Notes under the pieces: generated by a model | What the model was told of the DNA's origin: nothing | Database searches by the model: none | What the model saw: only the letters and a program-made list of their open reading frames with translations | Position numbers and translations under genes: made by a program | Origin: an uncultured Eubacteriales bacterium | GTDB taxonomy: Bacteria; Bacillota; Clostridia; Oscillospirales; CAG-272 | DNA length: 25,442 nucleotides | Direction: 5' to 3' | Assembly: GCA_900554225.1 (NCBI GenBank) | Contig: USGH01000010.1 | Coordinates: forward strand, 1-25,442 | Shown: positions 14,611 to 23,343 of the stretch, one piece after another | Numbering within the stretch: the first letter of the stretch is position 1 | Layout: every line of letters starts with the position of its first letter

Positions 14611-15870
14611 ATGGGTCGTGGGTATCGTAAAAAAGAACCGCCGGTACAGCCGGTCATTAAAGCGGAGCTGAACGAAAGCCATTTCAAGCTTCGCCTTGTC
14701 CTTGCCATCGCTTTTGGACTTCTTGCTGCCGTGATGATCGTGTATGGGATCGTATCTCTCCTGCGGGCTGATCCGGGTTGGCAGCAGGTTGAGGCGAATA
14801 CCTCGGAAGGCATGACCTGTGCGGGAGAGTTTTCCTTCTATTACAATATTGGAAAAGCCGGTATAGCTGCGTCCACGGAGTATAAACAGCTTGTGAACGT
14901 GTATACGGATGCCGCGCGTCACGCCTATCGTGTGTTCGACAACACCATGGAATACGCGGGACTTGGCAATCTGCATACCTTAAACGACCACATCGGTGAG
15001 AAGGTTGCGCTCGATCCGCTCCTGTACGATGCTCTCCGATCGTTTGGCGACAATGTACGGTACCTGTTTTTGGCACCGGTATACATGGACATGGCAAATC
15101 TGTTCGGATGTACGGACGACAGCCAGATCTATCCCTTTGACCCGCTGCAAAATTCGGAAGAAGCGGCGTATGTGGCGGAGATTGCGCGTTTCGCGTCGGA
15201 TCCCGCTTCCATTTCCATCGCATTTTACGAGGACAATACCGTTTGTCTGACGATTTCGGACGAATACGCCGCGTTTGCCGAAGAATATGGGATCGAGTCC
15301 TTTGTGGATTTCTTTTATCTGAAAAACGCCTTTGTCATCGATTATCTGGCGGAAGAAATCACCGCTGCCGGATTCACACACGGCACCCTGTCGAGCTATG
15401 ACGGATACAGTCGGAATCTGGATCTCTCCGAGGAGGGGTATACACAGCCCGTCTACCACCTGACCGACGAAGGGCTATATCCGGCATGTACCATGCGTTA
15501 TACCGGATCGATGGCGATCTGCTATCTGCGCGCGTATCCCTTGAATGGCATGGACAATCTTCATTACTACACGCTTTCCAACGGTGAGATCCGTACACCA
15601 TATGTGTGTCTCGCGGACGGGATTGCACGGACTGCCACGGATACGCTGCTCGGATATTCGAAAACGCTCTCGTGTAGTGCGATCCTCCAGGAGCTTCTGC
15701 CGCACTTTGCAGCATCTCCGGAGGATTGGGAGCCGGATGCACTGGCTGCGCTGGATCCTGCCCTCCACGTGCTGTATATCACCGACCGCACCATCCGGTA
15801 TTCCGGAGACGTGAGCCTTGCCGATCTGTATGCGGACGGAGAAGTGCAGTATACGGAAGATCACCAGTAA
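14611..15870 (+). CDS. Membrane-anchored extracytoplasmic protein of unknown function (distant ApbE-like layout)
   Basis: 419 residues: a basic cytoplasmic N-terminus, one membrane helix (about 29-51) and a C-terminal domain of about 365 residues that would lie outside. No confident family match. The order of segments resembles ApbE (FAD:protein FMN transferase): NLHTLND...VALDPLLYDAL (120-142) like the N-terminal ApbE segment, FVIDYLAEEITAAGFTHGTLSSYDG (241-265) like the 'GyavD...Gv..glvn.GG' segment, and RTPYVCLADGIARTATDTLLGYSKTLSC (328-355) like the 'HIIDP.tG...ADalsTa' segment. Key ApbE flavin and metal residues are not clearly preserved. AGAAAGGA lies 8 nt before the ATG. It has its own promoter and precedes the Bce-type regulator by 64 nt with a leaky terminator between. 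Real gene; function open. Confidence 0.85.
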   Translation: MGRGYRKKEPPVQPVIKAELNESHFKLRLVLAIAFGLLAAVMIVYGIVSLLRADPGWQQVEANTSEGMTCAGEFSFYYNIGKAGIAASTEYKQLVNVYTDAARHAYRVFDNTMEYAGLGNLHTLNDHIGEKVALDPLLYDALRSFGDNVRYLFLAPVYMDMANLFGCTDDSQIYPFDPLQNSEEAAYVAEIARFASDPASISIAFYEDNTVCLTISDEYAAFAEEYGIESFVDFFYLKNAFVIDYLAEEITAAGFTHGTLSSYDGYSRNLDLSEEGYTQPVYHLTDEGLYPACTMRYTGSMAICYLRAYPLNGMDNLHYYTLSNGEIRTPYVCLADGIARTATDTLLGYSKTLSCSAILQELLPHFAASPEDWEPDALAALDPALHVLYITDRTIRYSGDVSLADLYADGEVQYTEDHQ

Positions 15871-15877
15871 CAATAAC

Positions 15878-15920
15878 ACAAAAGAGGGGATCCCATTTGG
15901 CGATTCCCCGTTTTGTTGTG
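15878..15920 (+). terminator. Candidate terminator/attenuator before the response regulator
   Basis: ACAAAA/TTTTGT (15878-15883 with 15911-15916) flanks GGGGA/TCCCC (15886-15890 with 15905-15909), with a T-rich 3' side. It sits directly before the regulator's ribosome-binding site, so it would reduce rather than abolish read-through. Confidence 0.5.
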
Positions 15921-15934
15921 GGAAAGGAAAAACA

Positions 15935-16606
15935 ATGACCTATCGCATATTCATCGTAGAGGACGATCCGACCATCGCGCTTGCCATGCAGAAGCATATC
16001 GAATCGTGGGGCTTTGATGTACACTGCGCCGTGGATTTTCTGCGCGTCGAGGAGGAGTTTCTTGAATTCGATCCGCAGCTTGTGATTCTCGACATCCTGC
16101 TGCCGTTTTTCAATGGGTATCATTGGTGCCAGCGGATCCGTGCGCATTCCAAGGTCCCGATTGTGTTTTTATCCTCAGCGGCGGACAACATGAACATGGT
16201 GCTCGCCATGAATCTGGGCGCGGACGACTTCATTGCCAAACCGTTTGATTTGACCGTATTGAGCGCAAAGATCACCGCCATTTTGCGCCGTGCCTACGAT
16301 TATACCGGGATCACGCCGCGCCTGTCCCACAGAGGTGCTGTGCTCGATCCGGATACGCTGTCCCTTATCTGGCAGAAAAATCCAATCCCGCTTACGAAAA
16401 ACGAATACCGGATCCTCGAAACGCTGATGCGCGGCGGTGGTGTGGTATCCCGCGATACGCTGATGGAACGGCTGTGGGAAACGGACAGCTTTGTCGATGA
16501 GAACACCCTGAACGTCAACGTTGCCCGGCTGCGCAAAAAACTGGAAGCGGCGGGACTTTCGGACTACATCGTGACGAAAAAAGGAGTCGGCTATGGTCTG
16601 GCGTGA
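15935..16606 (+). CDS. OmpR-family response regulator, BceR-like
   Basis: Cytoplasmic two-component regulator, 223 residues. Receiver domain 1-115 with acidic pocket E9/D10/D11, phospho-acceptor D53 (LVILDILLP), switch serine S80/S81 and K102 in AKPFD. The DNA-binding winged helix (about 130-223) includes LTKNEYRILETL and the recognition region ENTLNVNVARLRKKL. That stretch and the coupled kinase are typical of BceR. GGAAAGGA lies just before ATG 15935; the frame is open upstream but without a start that has a ribosome-binding site. It overlaps the kinase gene by 14 nt. A matching operator is found ahead of the bceA-like gene at 17764-17799. Confidence 0.92.
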   Translation: MTYRIFIVEDDPTIALAMQKHIESWGFDVHCAVDFLRVEEEFLEFDPQLVILDILLPFFNGYHWCQRIRAHSKVPIVFLSSAADNMNMVLAMNLGADDFIAKPFDLTVLSAKITAILRRAYDYTGITPRLSHRGAVLDPDTLSLIWQKNPIPLTKNEYRILETLMRGGGVVSRDTLMERLWETDSFVDENTLNVNVARLRKKLEAAGLSDYIVTKKGVGYGLA

Positions 16607-17669
16607 AAAACCGATCCCCCAAAAAGGGAACGCTCCCGAAACCGGCATTCCGCGGGAGAGAACTGTGTTTGCGGCATTTCTCTACGACCACCGGGATTGT
16701 CTTGTGGTTTTCGCGGTGCTTGCCGGGTGCTTCTCCGTCGTATCCTACGCGTTCCGGTATCCGTTTGCCGCCATTGGGTACGCGCTCCTTCTCGGACTGC
16801 TGCTGGTCGTGTGTGTCCTGACAGTCGCGTATTTTCCATATCGCCGTCGGTATTATGAGATGCTCCATGCGGCACGTGAGGAATATGTCGATCTGATCCC
16901 GGTGGAGCATGGCAGAGAAGCGGCGTATCAGGCACTATTTGTCAGCCTGCGCGAGAAGGGACGGGAGCGGGAAGCGGCACACGAACGGGAAAATCGGGAA
17001 AACGGCGCGTATTATTCCACATGGGTGCATCAGGTCAAGGTGCCGATTGCTGCGATTCGATTGATCTTAGAGGAGGATGCACCGGATCGGCGTGCCATGC
17101 AGCTGGAATTGTCCCGTATCGAGCAATACGCGGATATGGTGCTGGCGTATCAGAGGCTGCGCGACCATGTGTCGGATTATGTGTTCCGGGAATGCGATCT
17201 GGCAGCCGCTGTCAACGGTGTGATCCGCAAGCTGGCTCCATGGTTCATCCGCAAAAAGCTGACGCTGCACTACGACAAATCGCCATGCCGTGCGGTGACG
17301 GATGAAAAGTGGTTTTCCCTCATCGCGGAACAGCTGCTTTCCAACGCAATCAAATACACTGCTCCCGGCGGGGTGATCACGGTGCGGTGTACCGCTGCGG
17401 AGCTGATCGTTTCGGATACCGGGATCGGCATCGCACCGGAGGATCTGCCGCGGATTTTTGAGCGTGGCTTCACCGGTGTCAACGGTCGGATCCATGAGCA
17501 CGCCACCGGGATTGGGCTGTACCTCTGCCGCCAGATCTGTGACCGGCTTGGATATACGATACACGTCGCCTCCACACCGCGTGTTGGCAGTACCTTTACG
17601 GTTTGCTTGCAGCCGGAGGAGAATGCGGCTGTGGAGCGGCAGTATGTGGAAACGACGGAAAAACTCTGA
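16593..17669 (+). CDS. Intramembrane-sensing histidine kinase, BceS-like
   Basis: Membrane sensor kinase, 358 residues. Two helices (about 37-56 and 59-82) with almost no extracellular loop mark the intramembrane-sensing type, which is known to need the partner BceAB transporter to detect peptide antibiotics. Phospho-acceptor H146 in WVHQVKVPIAA, N-box N251 in EQLLSNAIKYT, G1 box DTGIGIAPEDLPRIFERGFTG from D275, and G2 ATGIGLYLCRQIC (304-316). AGGAG lies 6 nt upstream of the ATG at 16593, within the end of the regulator gene, so translation is coupled. The operon continues after an intergenic region of about 230 nt with the transporter, which has its own controlled promoter. Confidence 0.93.
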   Translation: MVWREKPIPQKGNAPETGIPRERTVFAAFLYDHRDCLVVFAVLAGCFSVVSYAFRYPFAAIGYALLLGLLLVVCVLTVAYFPYRRRYYEMLHAAREEYVDLIPVEHGREAAYQALFVSLREKGREREAAHERENRENGAYYSTWVHQVKVPIAAIRLILEEDAPDRRAMQLELSRIEQYADMVLAYQRLRDHVSDYVFRECDLAAAVNGVIRKLAPWFIRKKLTLHYDKSPCRAVTDEKWFSLIAEQLLSNAIKYTAPGGVITVRCTAAELIVSDTGIGIAPEDLPRIFERGFTGVNGRIHEHATGIGLYLCRQICDRLGYTIHVASTPRVGSTFTVCLQPEENAAVERQYVETTEKL

Positions 17670-17763
17670 TTTCAGGTTGTTTTGCGCCAGAAGCCCAATA
17701 TATCCGAGCGTATCGTCGCAAAAACGCGATGGGTTGAGAGTATTCTGAGAAAATACACCGTAT

Positions 17764-17799
17764 CTTACAGTTTTGTAAGGCTGCACGAGGAAAATGTAA
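17764..17799 (+). promoter_or_regulatory. BceR-type operator (inverted repeat plus half-site)
   Basis: TTACA-N4-TGTAA (17765-17778), exactly the TNACA-N4-TGTAA pattern described for BceR-like regulators, flanked to CTTACA/TGTAAG. A second TGTAAGG half-site (17795-17801) follows, 21 bp (two helical turns) from the first TGTAA. It lies about 40-75 bp upstream of the predicted transcript start. Confidence 0.8.
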
Positions 17800-17832
17800 G
17801 GAATATCGATAGCGTATGTGTGCCGTCTATGC

Positions 17833-17838
17833 TATACT
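17833..17838 (+). promoter_or_regulatory. Activated -10 element of the bceA promoter
   Basis: TATACT -10 with no recognisable -35 at the expected place (TAGCGT at 17810-17815). A weak -35 under an upstream operator is what a regulator-activated promoter looks like. Confidence 0.55.
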
Positions 17839-17896
17839 ATAGGCACCAAAAAGAAAGCTCCGGTGCGAGAAAACCGGAAGTATAGGAGTGAATGGT

Positions 17897-18664
17897 ATGG
17901 CATTACTGGAAGTGAAGGACGTGGGGAAAATCTACGTGACCCGGTTTGGCGGGAATCGCGTGGAAGCCCTGCGCAATGTACATTTCACGGTCGAAAAAGG
18001 CGAGTATGTGGCGATCATGGGCGAATCGGGCTCCGGCAAAACGACACTGCTCAACATCATAGCCGCTCTCGACAAGCCGACATCAGGAGATATCGTTTTG
18101 AGTGGCAAGCCGCTGTCCACCTTGCGGGAGGATCACATGGCTGAATTTCGCAGACAGAACCTCGGCTTTGTGTTCCAGGATTTCAATCTTCTCGATACCT
18201 TCTCCCTGCGCGACAACATCTATCTGCCGCTCGTGCTGTCCGGCTGTCGGGTACAGGAGATGGAGAACCGCCTGGAGCCGATTGCGAAGAAGCTCGGGAT
18301 CACGGCACTGCTCGATAAATTTCCGTATGAGGTGTCCGGCGGACAAAAGCAGAGAGCAGCCGTCGCCCGTGCGCTGATCACCAATCCAATGCTGATTTTG
18401 GCGGATGAACCGACCGGTGCGCTCGATTCGCGATCCACGGATGAACTGCTCGGCGTTTTCAACCGGATCCACGACGAGGGGCAGACGATCATCATGGTTA
18501 CGCATTCCGTCAAGGCGGCAAGTCACGCGGGCAGAGTGCTGTTTATCAAGGACGGCGAGGTTTTCCACCAGCTGTACCGCGGCGAACACAGCATCGAGGA
18601 ACAGTACATGGCGATCTCCGACACGCTGACGATGCTTGCGACCGGAGGCGGAAAACATGAATAA
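17897..18664 (+). CDS. Bce-type ABC transporter ATP-binding protein
   Basis: ATPase of 255 residues of the MacB/LolD/BceA class. Walker A GESGSGKT 42-49, Q-loop Q94 in FVFQDFNLLDT, signature VSGGQ 146-150, Walker B LILADEP 166-172, H-loop H203. In Bce systems it powers removal of peptide antibiotics from their lipid targets and provides the flux signal to the kinase. ATG at 17897 has AGGAG with 8 nt spacing; an in-frame GTG at 17888 is a weaker option. The stop overlaps the start of the permease (ATG 18657). The immediate upstream kinase and regulator and the operator fix the assignment; the exact peptide is unknown. Confidence 0.93.
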   Translation: MALLEVKDVGKIYVTRFGGNRVEALRNVHFTVEKGEYVAIMGESGSGKTTLLNIIAALDKPTSGDIVLSGKPLSTLREDHMAEFRRQNLGFVFQDFNLLDTFSLRDNIYLPLVLSGCRVQEMENRLEPIAKKLGITALLDKFPYEVSGGQKQRAAVARALITNPMLILADEPTGALDSRSTDELLGVFNRIHDEGQTIIMVTHSVKAASHAGRVLFIKDGEVFHQLYRGEHSIEEQYMAISDTLTMLATGGGKHE

Positions 18665-20981
18665 CGGTTTCTACTGGAAAATCGCGAAAACGAACATCAA
18701 AAACAACCGCAAGATCTATTTTCCGTACATTCTGACCTCCATCGGGATGGTGATGATCTTTTACATTGTCGGATTTCTGGCGCATGACAACGACATCCGC
18801 ACAAAGATGAATGGCGGCGCGACGCTCCAAAGCCTGTTGAAATTCGGCATCTGGGTCATTGCGATCTTTGCCGTGTTGTTTCTCTGGTATACGAACAGCT
18901 TTATCGCAAAACGGCGTAAAAAGGAATTCGGGCTGTTCCACGTACTCGGAATGGGCAAAAAGAACATCGCACGGGTTATGTTCTGTGAGGGATGCATCAC
19001 AAACGGCGTGAGCGTGGTCGGCGGACTTTTACTCGGCGTCGTCTTTTCCAAGCTGGTGCAGGGGATCCTCTATCGTCTCATGCAGTTTGATCTGTCCTCC
19101 CTCCGCCTCTCTGTCGATACCGACACGGTCCTTGCGACCCTCCTGTTGTTCTGCGGTGTATTCCTGCTCATCTATCTCGATTCCCTCCGGCAGATCGCGT
19201 TTTCCAACACCATAGAGCTGCTGCACGGTGCGCAGACCGGGGAGAGAGAGCCGCGTGCAAACTGGATCCTTGCTGCGCTGGGCGCGATCTGTCTTGCCAT
19301 CGGGTACTACATCGCCGTTTCCACAGAGGATCCGGTTGCGGCAACCATGCTGTTCTTTATCGCTGTGGTGTTTGTCATCCTCGGCACCTATGGACTCTTT
19401 ATCTCCGGCAGCGTGGCGATCCTGAAGCTTTTGAAAAAGAACAAAACCTATTACTATAGTCCGCAGCATTTTATCTCTGTTTCCGGCATGACGTACCGCA
19501 TGAAGCGCAACGGTGCCGGGCTTGCCTCCATCTGCATTCTCTCGACCATGGTCCTTGTCATGCTGTCCTCCACGTTCTGTATGTTTGTTGGCATGGACAA
19601 CGGGGTAAACCTCCAGTATCCAATGGATATGACCGTAACCGTATACAACGCCAACGATCCGGAATCCTTTGCGATGGTGCAGGAGGCGGTGGAGGGGGTA
19701 TTGGCGGAGAAAGGCGTACAGGTGCAGAAGAAAGCTGCCTACCATGTGATGTCCTCCGCGTCCTTTGTGACAGACGGTGCGGTATCCTTCCAGCGGGAGA
19801 CCACAAGCGAAAATTATGCCAGAACCGTCCTCACGCATATGCTTACCATCGACGCGTACAATGCATATCGTCTGAAGGGCGACGCGGTACAGCTTGCGGA
19901 AAATGAGGTCTATCTTCTGTGTGATGGAGTCACCTATCCGCAGGACACGATCACCATTGAAGGTACCACCTATACCGTTAAGGGAAGCGCGGATCTGATG
20001 ACCCATTTCCCGCTCCTTTCCACGGCGGACTATCTCGGTATGCCGCATCTTTCCGTGTTTTTTGCCGATCAAACCGCTGCGGATCGTGTTTTCCATGCGA
20101 TGTATCCGGAGATGGACGAAAACTATCGGATCCCTTTGGAGGGCGGAGAACCGGGGCAGACCTATTCGCCGTATTTCGCCTACATTGGTCTGGATCTTGA
20201 TACGACAGACAGCGTACTTCTCGAAGAGCTGTGCAGAACGATTTTCGCGCTCTTTTCGGATGCCGACAATCCCCAATCCATCTATCCCACGAATACCCCC
20301 TATTGCCGGCCATCGACCCACGCGGATCAGTACCACTGGGTGCTTGCCATGTACGGCGGGCTTCTCTTCATTGCAGTGATTCTCGGACTTGTGTTCGTCT
20401 GCGGTGAGGTGTTGATCATCTATTACAAGCAGGTGACAGAGGGCTATGAGGACGTCGGACGGTTTGCGATCATGCGCAAGGTCGGTATGACAGAGCGTGA
20501 GATCCGCAAATCGATCCGCCACCAGATCCTGACTGTATTCTTTCTGCCGCTGTTCGGTGCCGGACTTCACACCCTGTTTGCGTTTCCGATGCTGGAAAAG
20601 CTGCTCAAAATGATGGTCTATGCGTCCCGTTCCCTGTTTCTCACCACACTGGCGATCTGCTTTGCGATATTCACCGTGTTCTACGTCCTTGTGTACCTGA
20701 TCACCTCCAAGGCATACACGCGCAGCATCGACAAGGGACAGACGCAAGTCCTGTTAGACCCCTATAGAAACGCTGCGTTCGGGTTGATGCGGCGTATACA
20801 AAGAAAAACGGAGAGATGCCGCGAAAATACGGTTCCTCTCCGTTCTTTCATATGCCGATCTTGCTCTGATTCACGCTTGTCATATCGTGGTATAGACCAC
20901 CCTTTGCCATCAGCTCTGTATGGGTGCCGGATTCCGCGATTTTGCCGTCCTTCAACACAAGAATGTTGTCCGCTTTCATGA
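18657..20981 (+). CDS. Bce-type ABC transporter permease (FtsX-like), with an abnormal C-terminal extension
   Basis: Membrane permease, 774 codons; BceB homologues are about 620-690. Ten-helix pattern: helix 1 at about 25-43, two FtsX-type four-helix blocks, and a large extracellular domain (about 318-558) between helices 7 and 8, the peptide-binding hallmark of this family. The second block contains EDVGRFAIMRKVGMTEREI. The natural-looking C-terminus is around residue 690 (VYLITSKAYTRS). After it the frame runs another 80 or so residues, through a terminator hairpin and 134 nt into the antisense of the next gene, to TGA 20979-20981. This looks like loss of the native stop by mutation or a frameshift (or a sequencing error). 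GGAGG lies 8 nt before the ATG. Confidence 0.85.
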   Translation: MNNGFYWKIAKTNIKNNRKIYFPYILTSIGMVMIFYIVGFLAHDNDIRTKMNGGATLQSLLKFGIWVIAIFAVLFLWYTNSFIAKRRKKEFGLFHVLGMGKKNIARVMFCEGCITNGVSVVGGLLLGVVFSKLVQGILYRLMQFDLSSLRLSVDTDTVLATLLLFCGVFLLIYLDSLRQIAFSNTIELLHGAQTGEREPRANWILAALGAICLAIGYYIAVSTEDPVAATMLFFIAVVFVILGTYGLFISGSVAILKLLKKNKTYYYSPQHFISVSGMTYRMKRNGAGLASICILSTMVLVMLSSTFCMFVGMDNGVNLQYPMDMTVTVYNANDPESFAMVQEAVEGVLAEKGVQVQKKAAYHVMSSASFVTDGAVSFQRETTSENYARTVLTHMLTIDAYNAYRLKGDAVQLAENEVYLLCDGVTYPQDTITIEGTTYTVKGSADLMTHFPLLSTADYLGMPHLSVFFADQTAADRVFHAMYPEMDENYRIPLEGGEPGQTYSPYFAYIGLDLDTTDSVLLEELCRTIFALFSDADNPQSIYPTNTPYCRPSTHADQYHWVLAMYGGLLFIAVILGLVFVCGEVLIIYYKQVTEGYEDVGRFAIMRKVGMTEREIRKSIRHQILTVFFLPLFGAGLHTLFAFPMLEKLLKMMVYASRSLFLTTLAICFAIFTVFYVLVYLITSKAYTRSIDKGQTQVLLDPYRNAAFGLMRRIQRKTERCRENTVPLRSFICRSCSDSRLSYRGIDHPLPSALYGCRIPRFCRPSTQECCPLS
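20800..20848. terminator. Bidirectional terminator between converging genes
   Basis: AACGGAGAG (20807-20815) pairs with CTCTCCGTT (20836-20844) around a 20-nt loop. A T-rich tail is present on both strands: TTCTTT on plus, and TTTTTCTTT read on minus. The tail abuts the stop of the minus-strand exporter gene. Confidence 0.75.
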
Positions 20982-22584
20982 TGGTTGTCAGACGGTGTGC
21001 GATCACGATCAGCGTGTGCTTGCCTGCCAGGTTTTCGATTGCCTTCTGGATCTGTGCTTCCGTTTCGTTATCCACTGCGGAGGTCGCTTCGTCGAGAATC
21101 AGCACCGGGGTATTCCGGAGTACGGCGCGTGCGATGGCGATCCGCTGCTTCTGACCGCCGGACAAACGGACTCCACGTTCGCCGATTCTGGTGTTGTATC
21201 CCTCTGGCATTGCCCGGATGAATTCGTCCGCACATGCCACCTTTGCCGCCGCGTATACCTCTGCCTCCGACACATTTTCCGCGCCATACGCGATGTTTTC
21301 AAACACCGTACCGTTGAAGAGAAACACATCCTGCAACACGATGGACAGATTGTCGCGCAGAGAATGGAGGGTTGCATGGCGTATGTCGCTGCCGTCCAGG
21401 AGAATTGCGCCGGAGAGGGGATCGTAGAAACGTTCGAGCAGGGAAATGATCGTCGTCTTGCCCTCGCCGGTTGCACCGACCAGCGCGATCATCTGCCCCG
21501 GCTTACAGGTGAAGCTCACATCGTCGAGCACCTTGACCGACGGATCATAGCCAAAGGTTACATGGGAAAAGACTACCTCTCCATTTCCCCGCGGTATTTC
21601 GACGGCATCCGGATCTTCACGCACCTCGCTGTCCGTATCGAGCAGCTCCAGTACCCGGACCGCGCAGGCGTTTGAGACCTGAATGTCCTCCGCAAGACGC
21701 GCCAATGTGGACAGCGGTGTGTAGAAGAGGGAGAGATACATGAAGAAACCGACAATGTCCGCTGTGTCCATGGAGCCGTGCATCGCAAGAACGCCGCCGA
21801 CACCCATGACGATCACAGTGCCGATGGAGGTCATGAATTCCACGGTCGGATGGTACATGGCATTGTAGAAATTGGCGCGGATGTTCACAAACGCATATTT
21901 TTTGCAGTAATCGCGCATCCGGAGAGATTCCGCTCCCTCCTTGCCGAATGCCTGGATTTCCTTCATTCCGGACAGATTGTCCTGTGTATTCGCGTTCAGT
22001 CCGGCAAGCACCTCCTGATTGATCTTGAACAGCGGAGCAACCTTCGTGATAAAGACGCGCGACAGGAGAAGAATGATCGGTACCGGGAGGAGCGTGAAGA
22101 TCGCCAGCCGCCAGTTGATCTGGAAAATCATGATGCACACGCCGACGATCACCATGACGTTGGTCGCCATGTCGGGCAGGGAATGGGCAATGAGCAGCTC
22201 CATCTGCCGTGTGTCGTTGATCATGCGGGACATGATCTCGCCCGTCTGCTTGTCGGAAAAATACCGCATCGAGAGGGCCTGGAGCTTATCGTAGCATACG
22301 CAGGTCAGATCGGCGACAAAATTCCATGCCGCAACGTGTGCCTGCCACATCGACAGGAAGCGGCATACCCCACGCAGAAGATATGCACCGATCATGATCC
22401 CAACATAGGTGAGGATCGTGCGGTAGGTCAGATTCTCTGGTGTACCGAGCAGAGCGGTCAGCCGCCGAACCGCCTCCGGTGTGACAAGACTGAGAAACGA
22501 CGCGGCGACAAGGGAGAGAATGGTCACGCCGATCTCCCGCCACCACGGCTTTGCCAGGTATACCATGCGTTTGATTGTGTTCAT
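20848..22584 (-). CDS. MsbA-like half ABC exporter
   Basis: Fused membrane-plus-ATPase half exporter, 578 residues, presumably a homodimer in the inner membrane. TMD residues about 1-310 with six helices (for example 17-35, 55-75, 137-155, 158-180, 250-268, 275-292). NBD: Walker A GATGEGKT 370-377, Q418 in LQDVFLFNGTV, signature LSGGQ 474-478, Walker B VLILDEA 494-500, H530. The Walker A has E374 where serine or glycine is common. ATG at 22584 follows an AAAGGGTGG ribosome-binding site and its own promoter. It is convergent with the Bce-type permease gene. Substrate unknown: lipids, drugs or peptides are all possible. Confidence 0.92.
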   Translation of the reverse strand: MNTIKRMVYLAKPWWREIGVTILSLVAASFLSLVTPEAVRRLTALLGTPENLTYRTILTYVGIMIGAYLLRGVCRFLSMWQAHVAAWNFVADLTCVCYDKLQALSMRYFSDKQTGEIMSRMINDTRQMELLIAHSLPDMATNVMVIVGVCIMIFQINWRLAIFTLLPVPIILLLSRVFITKVAPLFKINQEVLAGLNANTQDNLSGMKEIQAFGKEGAESLRMRDYCKKYAFVNIRANFYNAMYHPTVEFMTSIGTVIVMGVGGVLAMHGSMDTADIVGFFMYLSLFYTPLSTLARLAEDIQVSNACAVRVLELLDTDSEVREDPDAVEIPRGNGEVVFSHVTFGYDPSVKVLDDVSFTCKPGQMIALVGATGEGKTTIISLLERFYDPLSGAILLDGSDIRHATLHSLRDNLSIVLQDVFLFNGTVFENIAYGAENVSEAEVYAAAKVACADEFIRAMPEGYNTRIGERGVRLSGGQKQRIAIARAVLRNTPVLILDEATSAVDNETEAQIQKAIENLAGKHTLIVIAHRLTTIMKADNILVLKDGKIAESGTHTELMAKGGLYHDMTSVNQSKIGI

Positions 22585-22619
22585 AAAAAAGCCACCCTTT
22601 CTGCAAGGTCATATGACAC

Positions 22620-22647
22620 ATTGTACCACAAACTTTGCGAATGTCAA
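22620..22647 (-). promoter_or_regulatory. Promoter of the half exporter gene
   Basis: Read on the minus strand: exact TTGACA (22642-22647), 16-nt spacer, TACAAT (22620-22625), about 35 nt upstream of the ATG. Confidence 0.75.
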
Positions 22648-22692
22648 GTGCAAAACGGATCTCCAATCCGGGAAAAAGGGGCGTCTGGCATA

Positions 22693-22727
22693 GAAAAAAG
22701 AGAGTCATCCGTATAGAATGGCTCTCT
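22693..22727 (-). terminator. Terminator of the esterase-isomerase operon
   Basis: Minus strand: AGAGAGCCAT pairs with ATGACTCTCT, one G-U pair, loop of 9 nt, followed by a T6 run (22694-22699). It lies about 20 nt after the isomerase stop. Confidence 0.88.
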
Positions 22728-22745
22728 CCTTGGACCTTTGCTGGC

Positions 22746-23318
22746 TCAGTCCGGCTTGACCTCCAGCTTCAGCGGGTAATCTCCGAGCTTGTTGACGTGG
22801 AAACCGTTTTTCTTGTAGGTCTCGTAGTCAAATGCTTCCAGCTCGTCGATCGCCAGCTTGTGGAATTCATAGAAGTTTTTCCACCATTCGTAGCCGCTGC
22901 CCAGAGATGCGCCGAGATACGCGTCTGCAATATCACAGCCCATCTGCGGTGCCACATAGAACGCGCCCATCGCCAGGACGTTTACGCCGTTGCCTGTGAT
23001 TGCCCGCAAAGCTGCCGGAACGCTCTCGACCACACCGGCGTGTACATGCGGACACTTGCTCGCTGCGATATGGATCCCCATGCCGGTGCCGCAGAACGCG
23101 AATGCTCTCTCAAATTCCCCCTCCGCGATCATCGAACCGATGCGCAGCCCGACACGGTGGAACATCAGATCGGTGTCGTTCGGATCGGAATCCGCCTTAA
23201 CGCCGATGTCCGTGATCTTCCAGCCTTTTGCGCGCAGATGGGCACAAACAGCCTCTTTCAGTGGATATCCGGCAAAATCCGCACCGACGAGCAGCTCCTT
23301 GTCGCAAATCCGTTTCAT
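22746..23318 (-). CDS. RpiB/LacA/LacB-family sugar-phosphate isomerase
   Basis: Cytoplasmic isomerase-like protein, 190 residues; RpiB is about 150. The family features CGTGMGIHI (C76, G77-G81) and NVLAMGA (113-119) are present. Two usual catalytic-site residues are changed: the DHAG motif reads DFAG (14-17), and the conserved His of the R-x-H-N segment aligns with Gly in AITGNGVN. The extra 40 residues at the C-terminus (about 150-190) are not in RpiB and contain a helical region. Start ATG 23318 has AAGGAGG with 7 nt spacing. It follows the esterase gene by 25 nt on the same strand, so they form one transcript. A related but non-pentose substrate is plausible. Confidence 0.9.
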   Translation of the reverse strand: MKRICDKELLVGADFAGYPLKEAVCAHLRAKGWKITDIGVKADSDPNDTDLMFHRVGLRIGSMIAEGEFERAFAFCGTGMGIHIAASKCPHVHAGVVESVPAALRAITGNGVNVLAMGAFYVAPQMGCDIADAYLGASLGSGYEWWKNFYEFHKLAIDELEAFDYETYKKNGFHVNKLGDYPLKLEVKPD

Positions 23319-23343
23319 GTTGTTGCCTCCTTATATAATAAAA

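Noticed and set aside
17690..17760. Terminator after the kinase gene
   Set aside because: Only a short TCGC/GCGA stem is visible and no T-run follows.
19029..20747. 572-codon open frame antisense to the Bce-type permease gene
   Set aside because: The product is rich in R, H and G without domains, and the plus-strand permease is well supported. It is a shadow frame.
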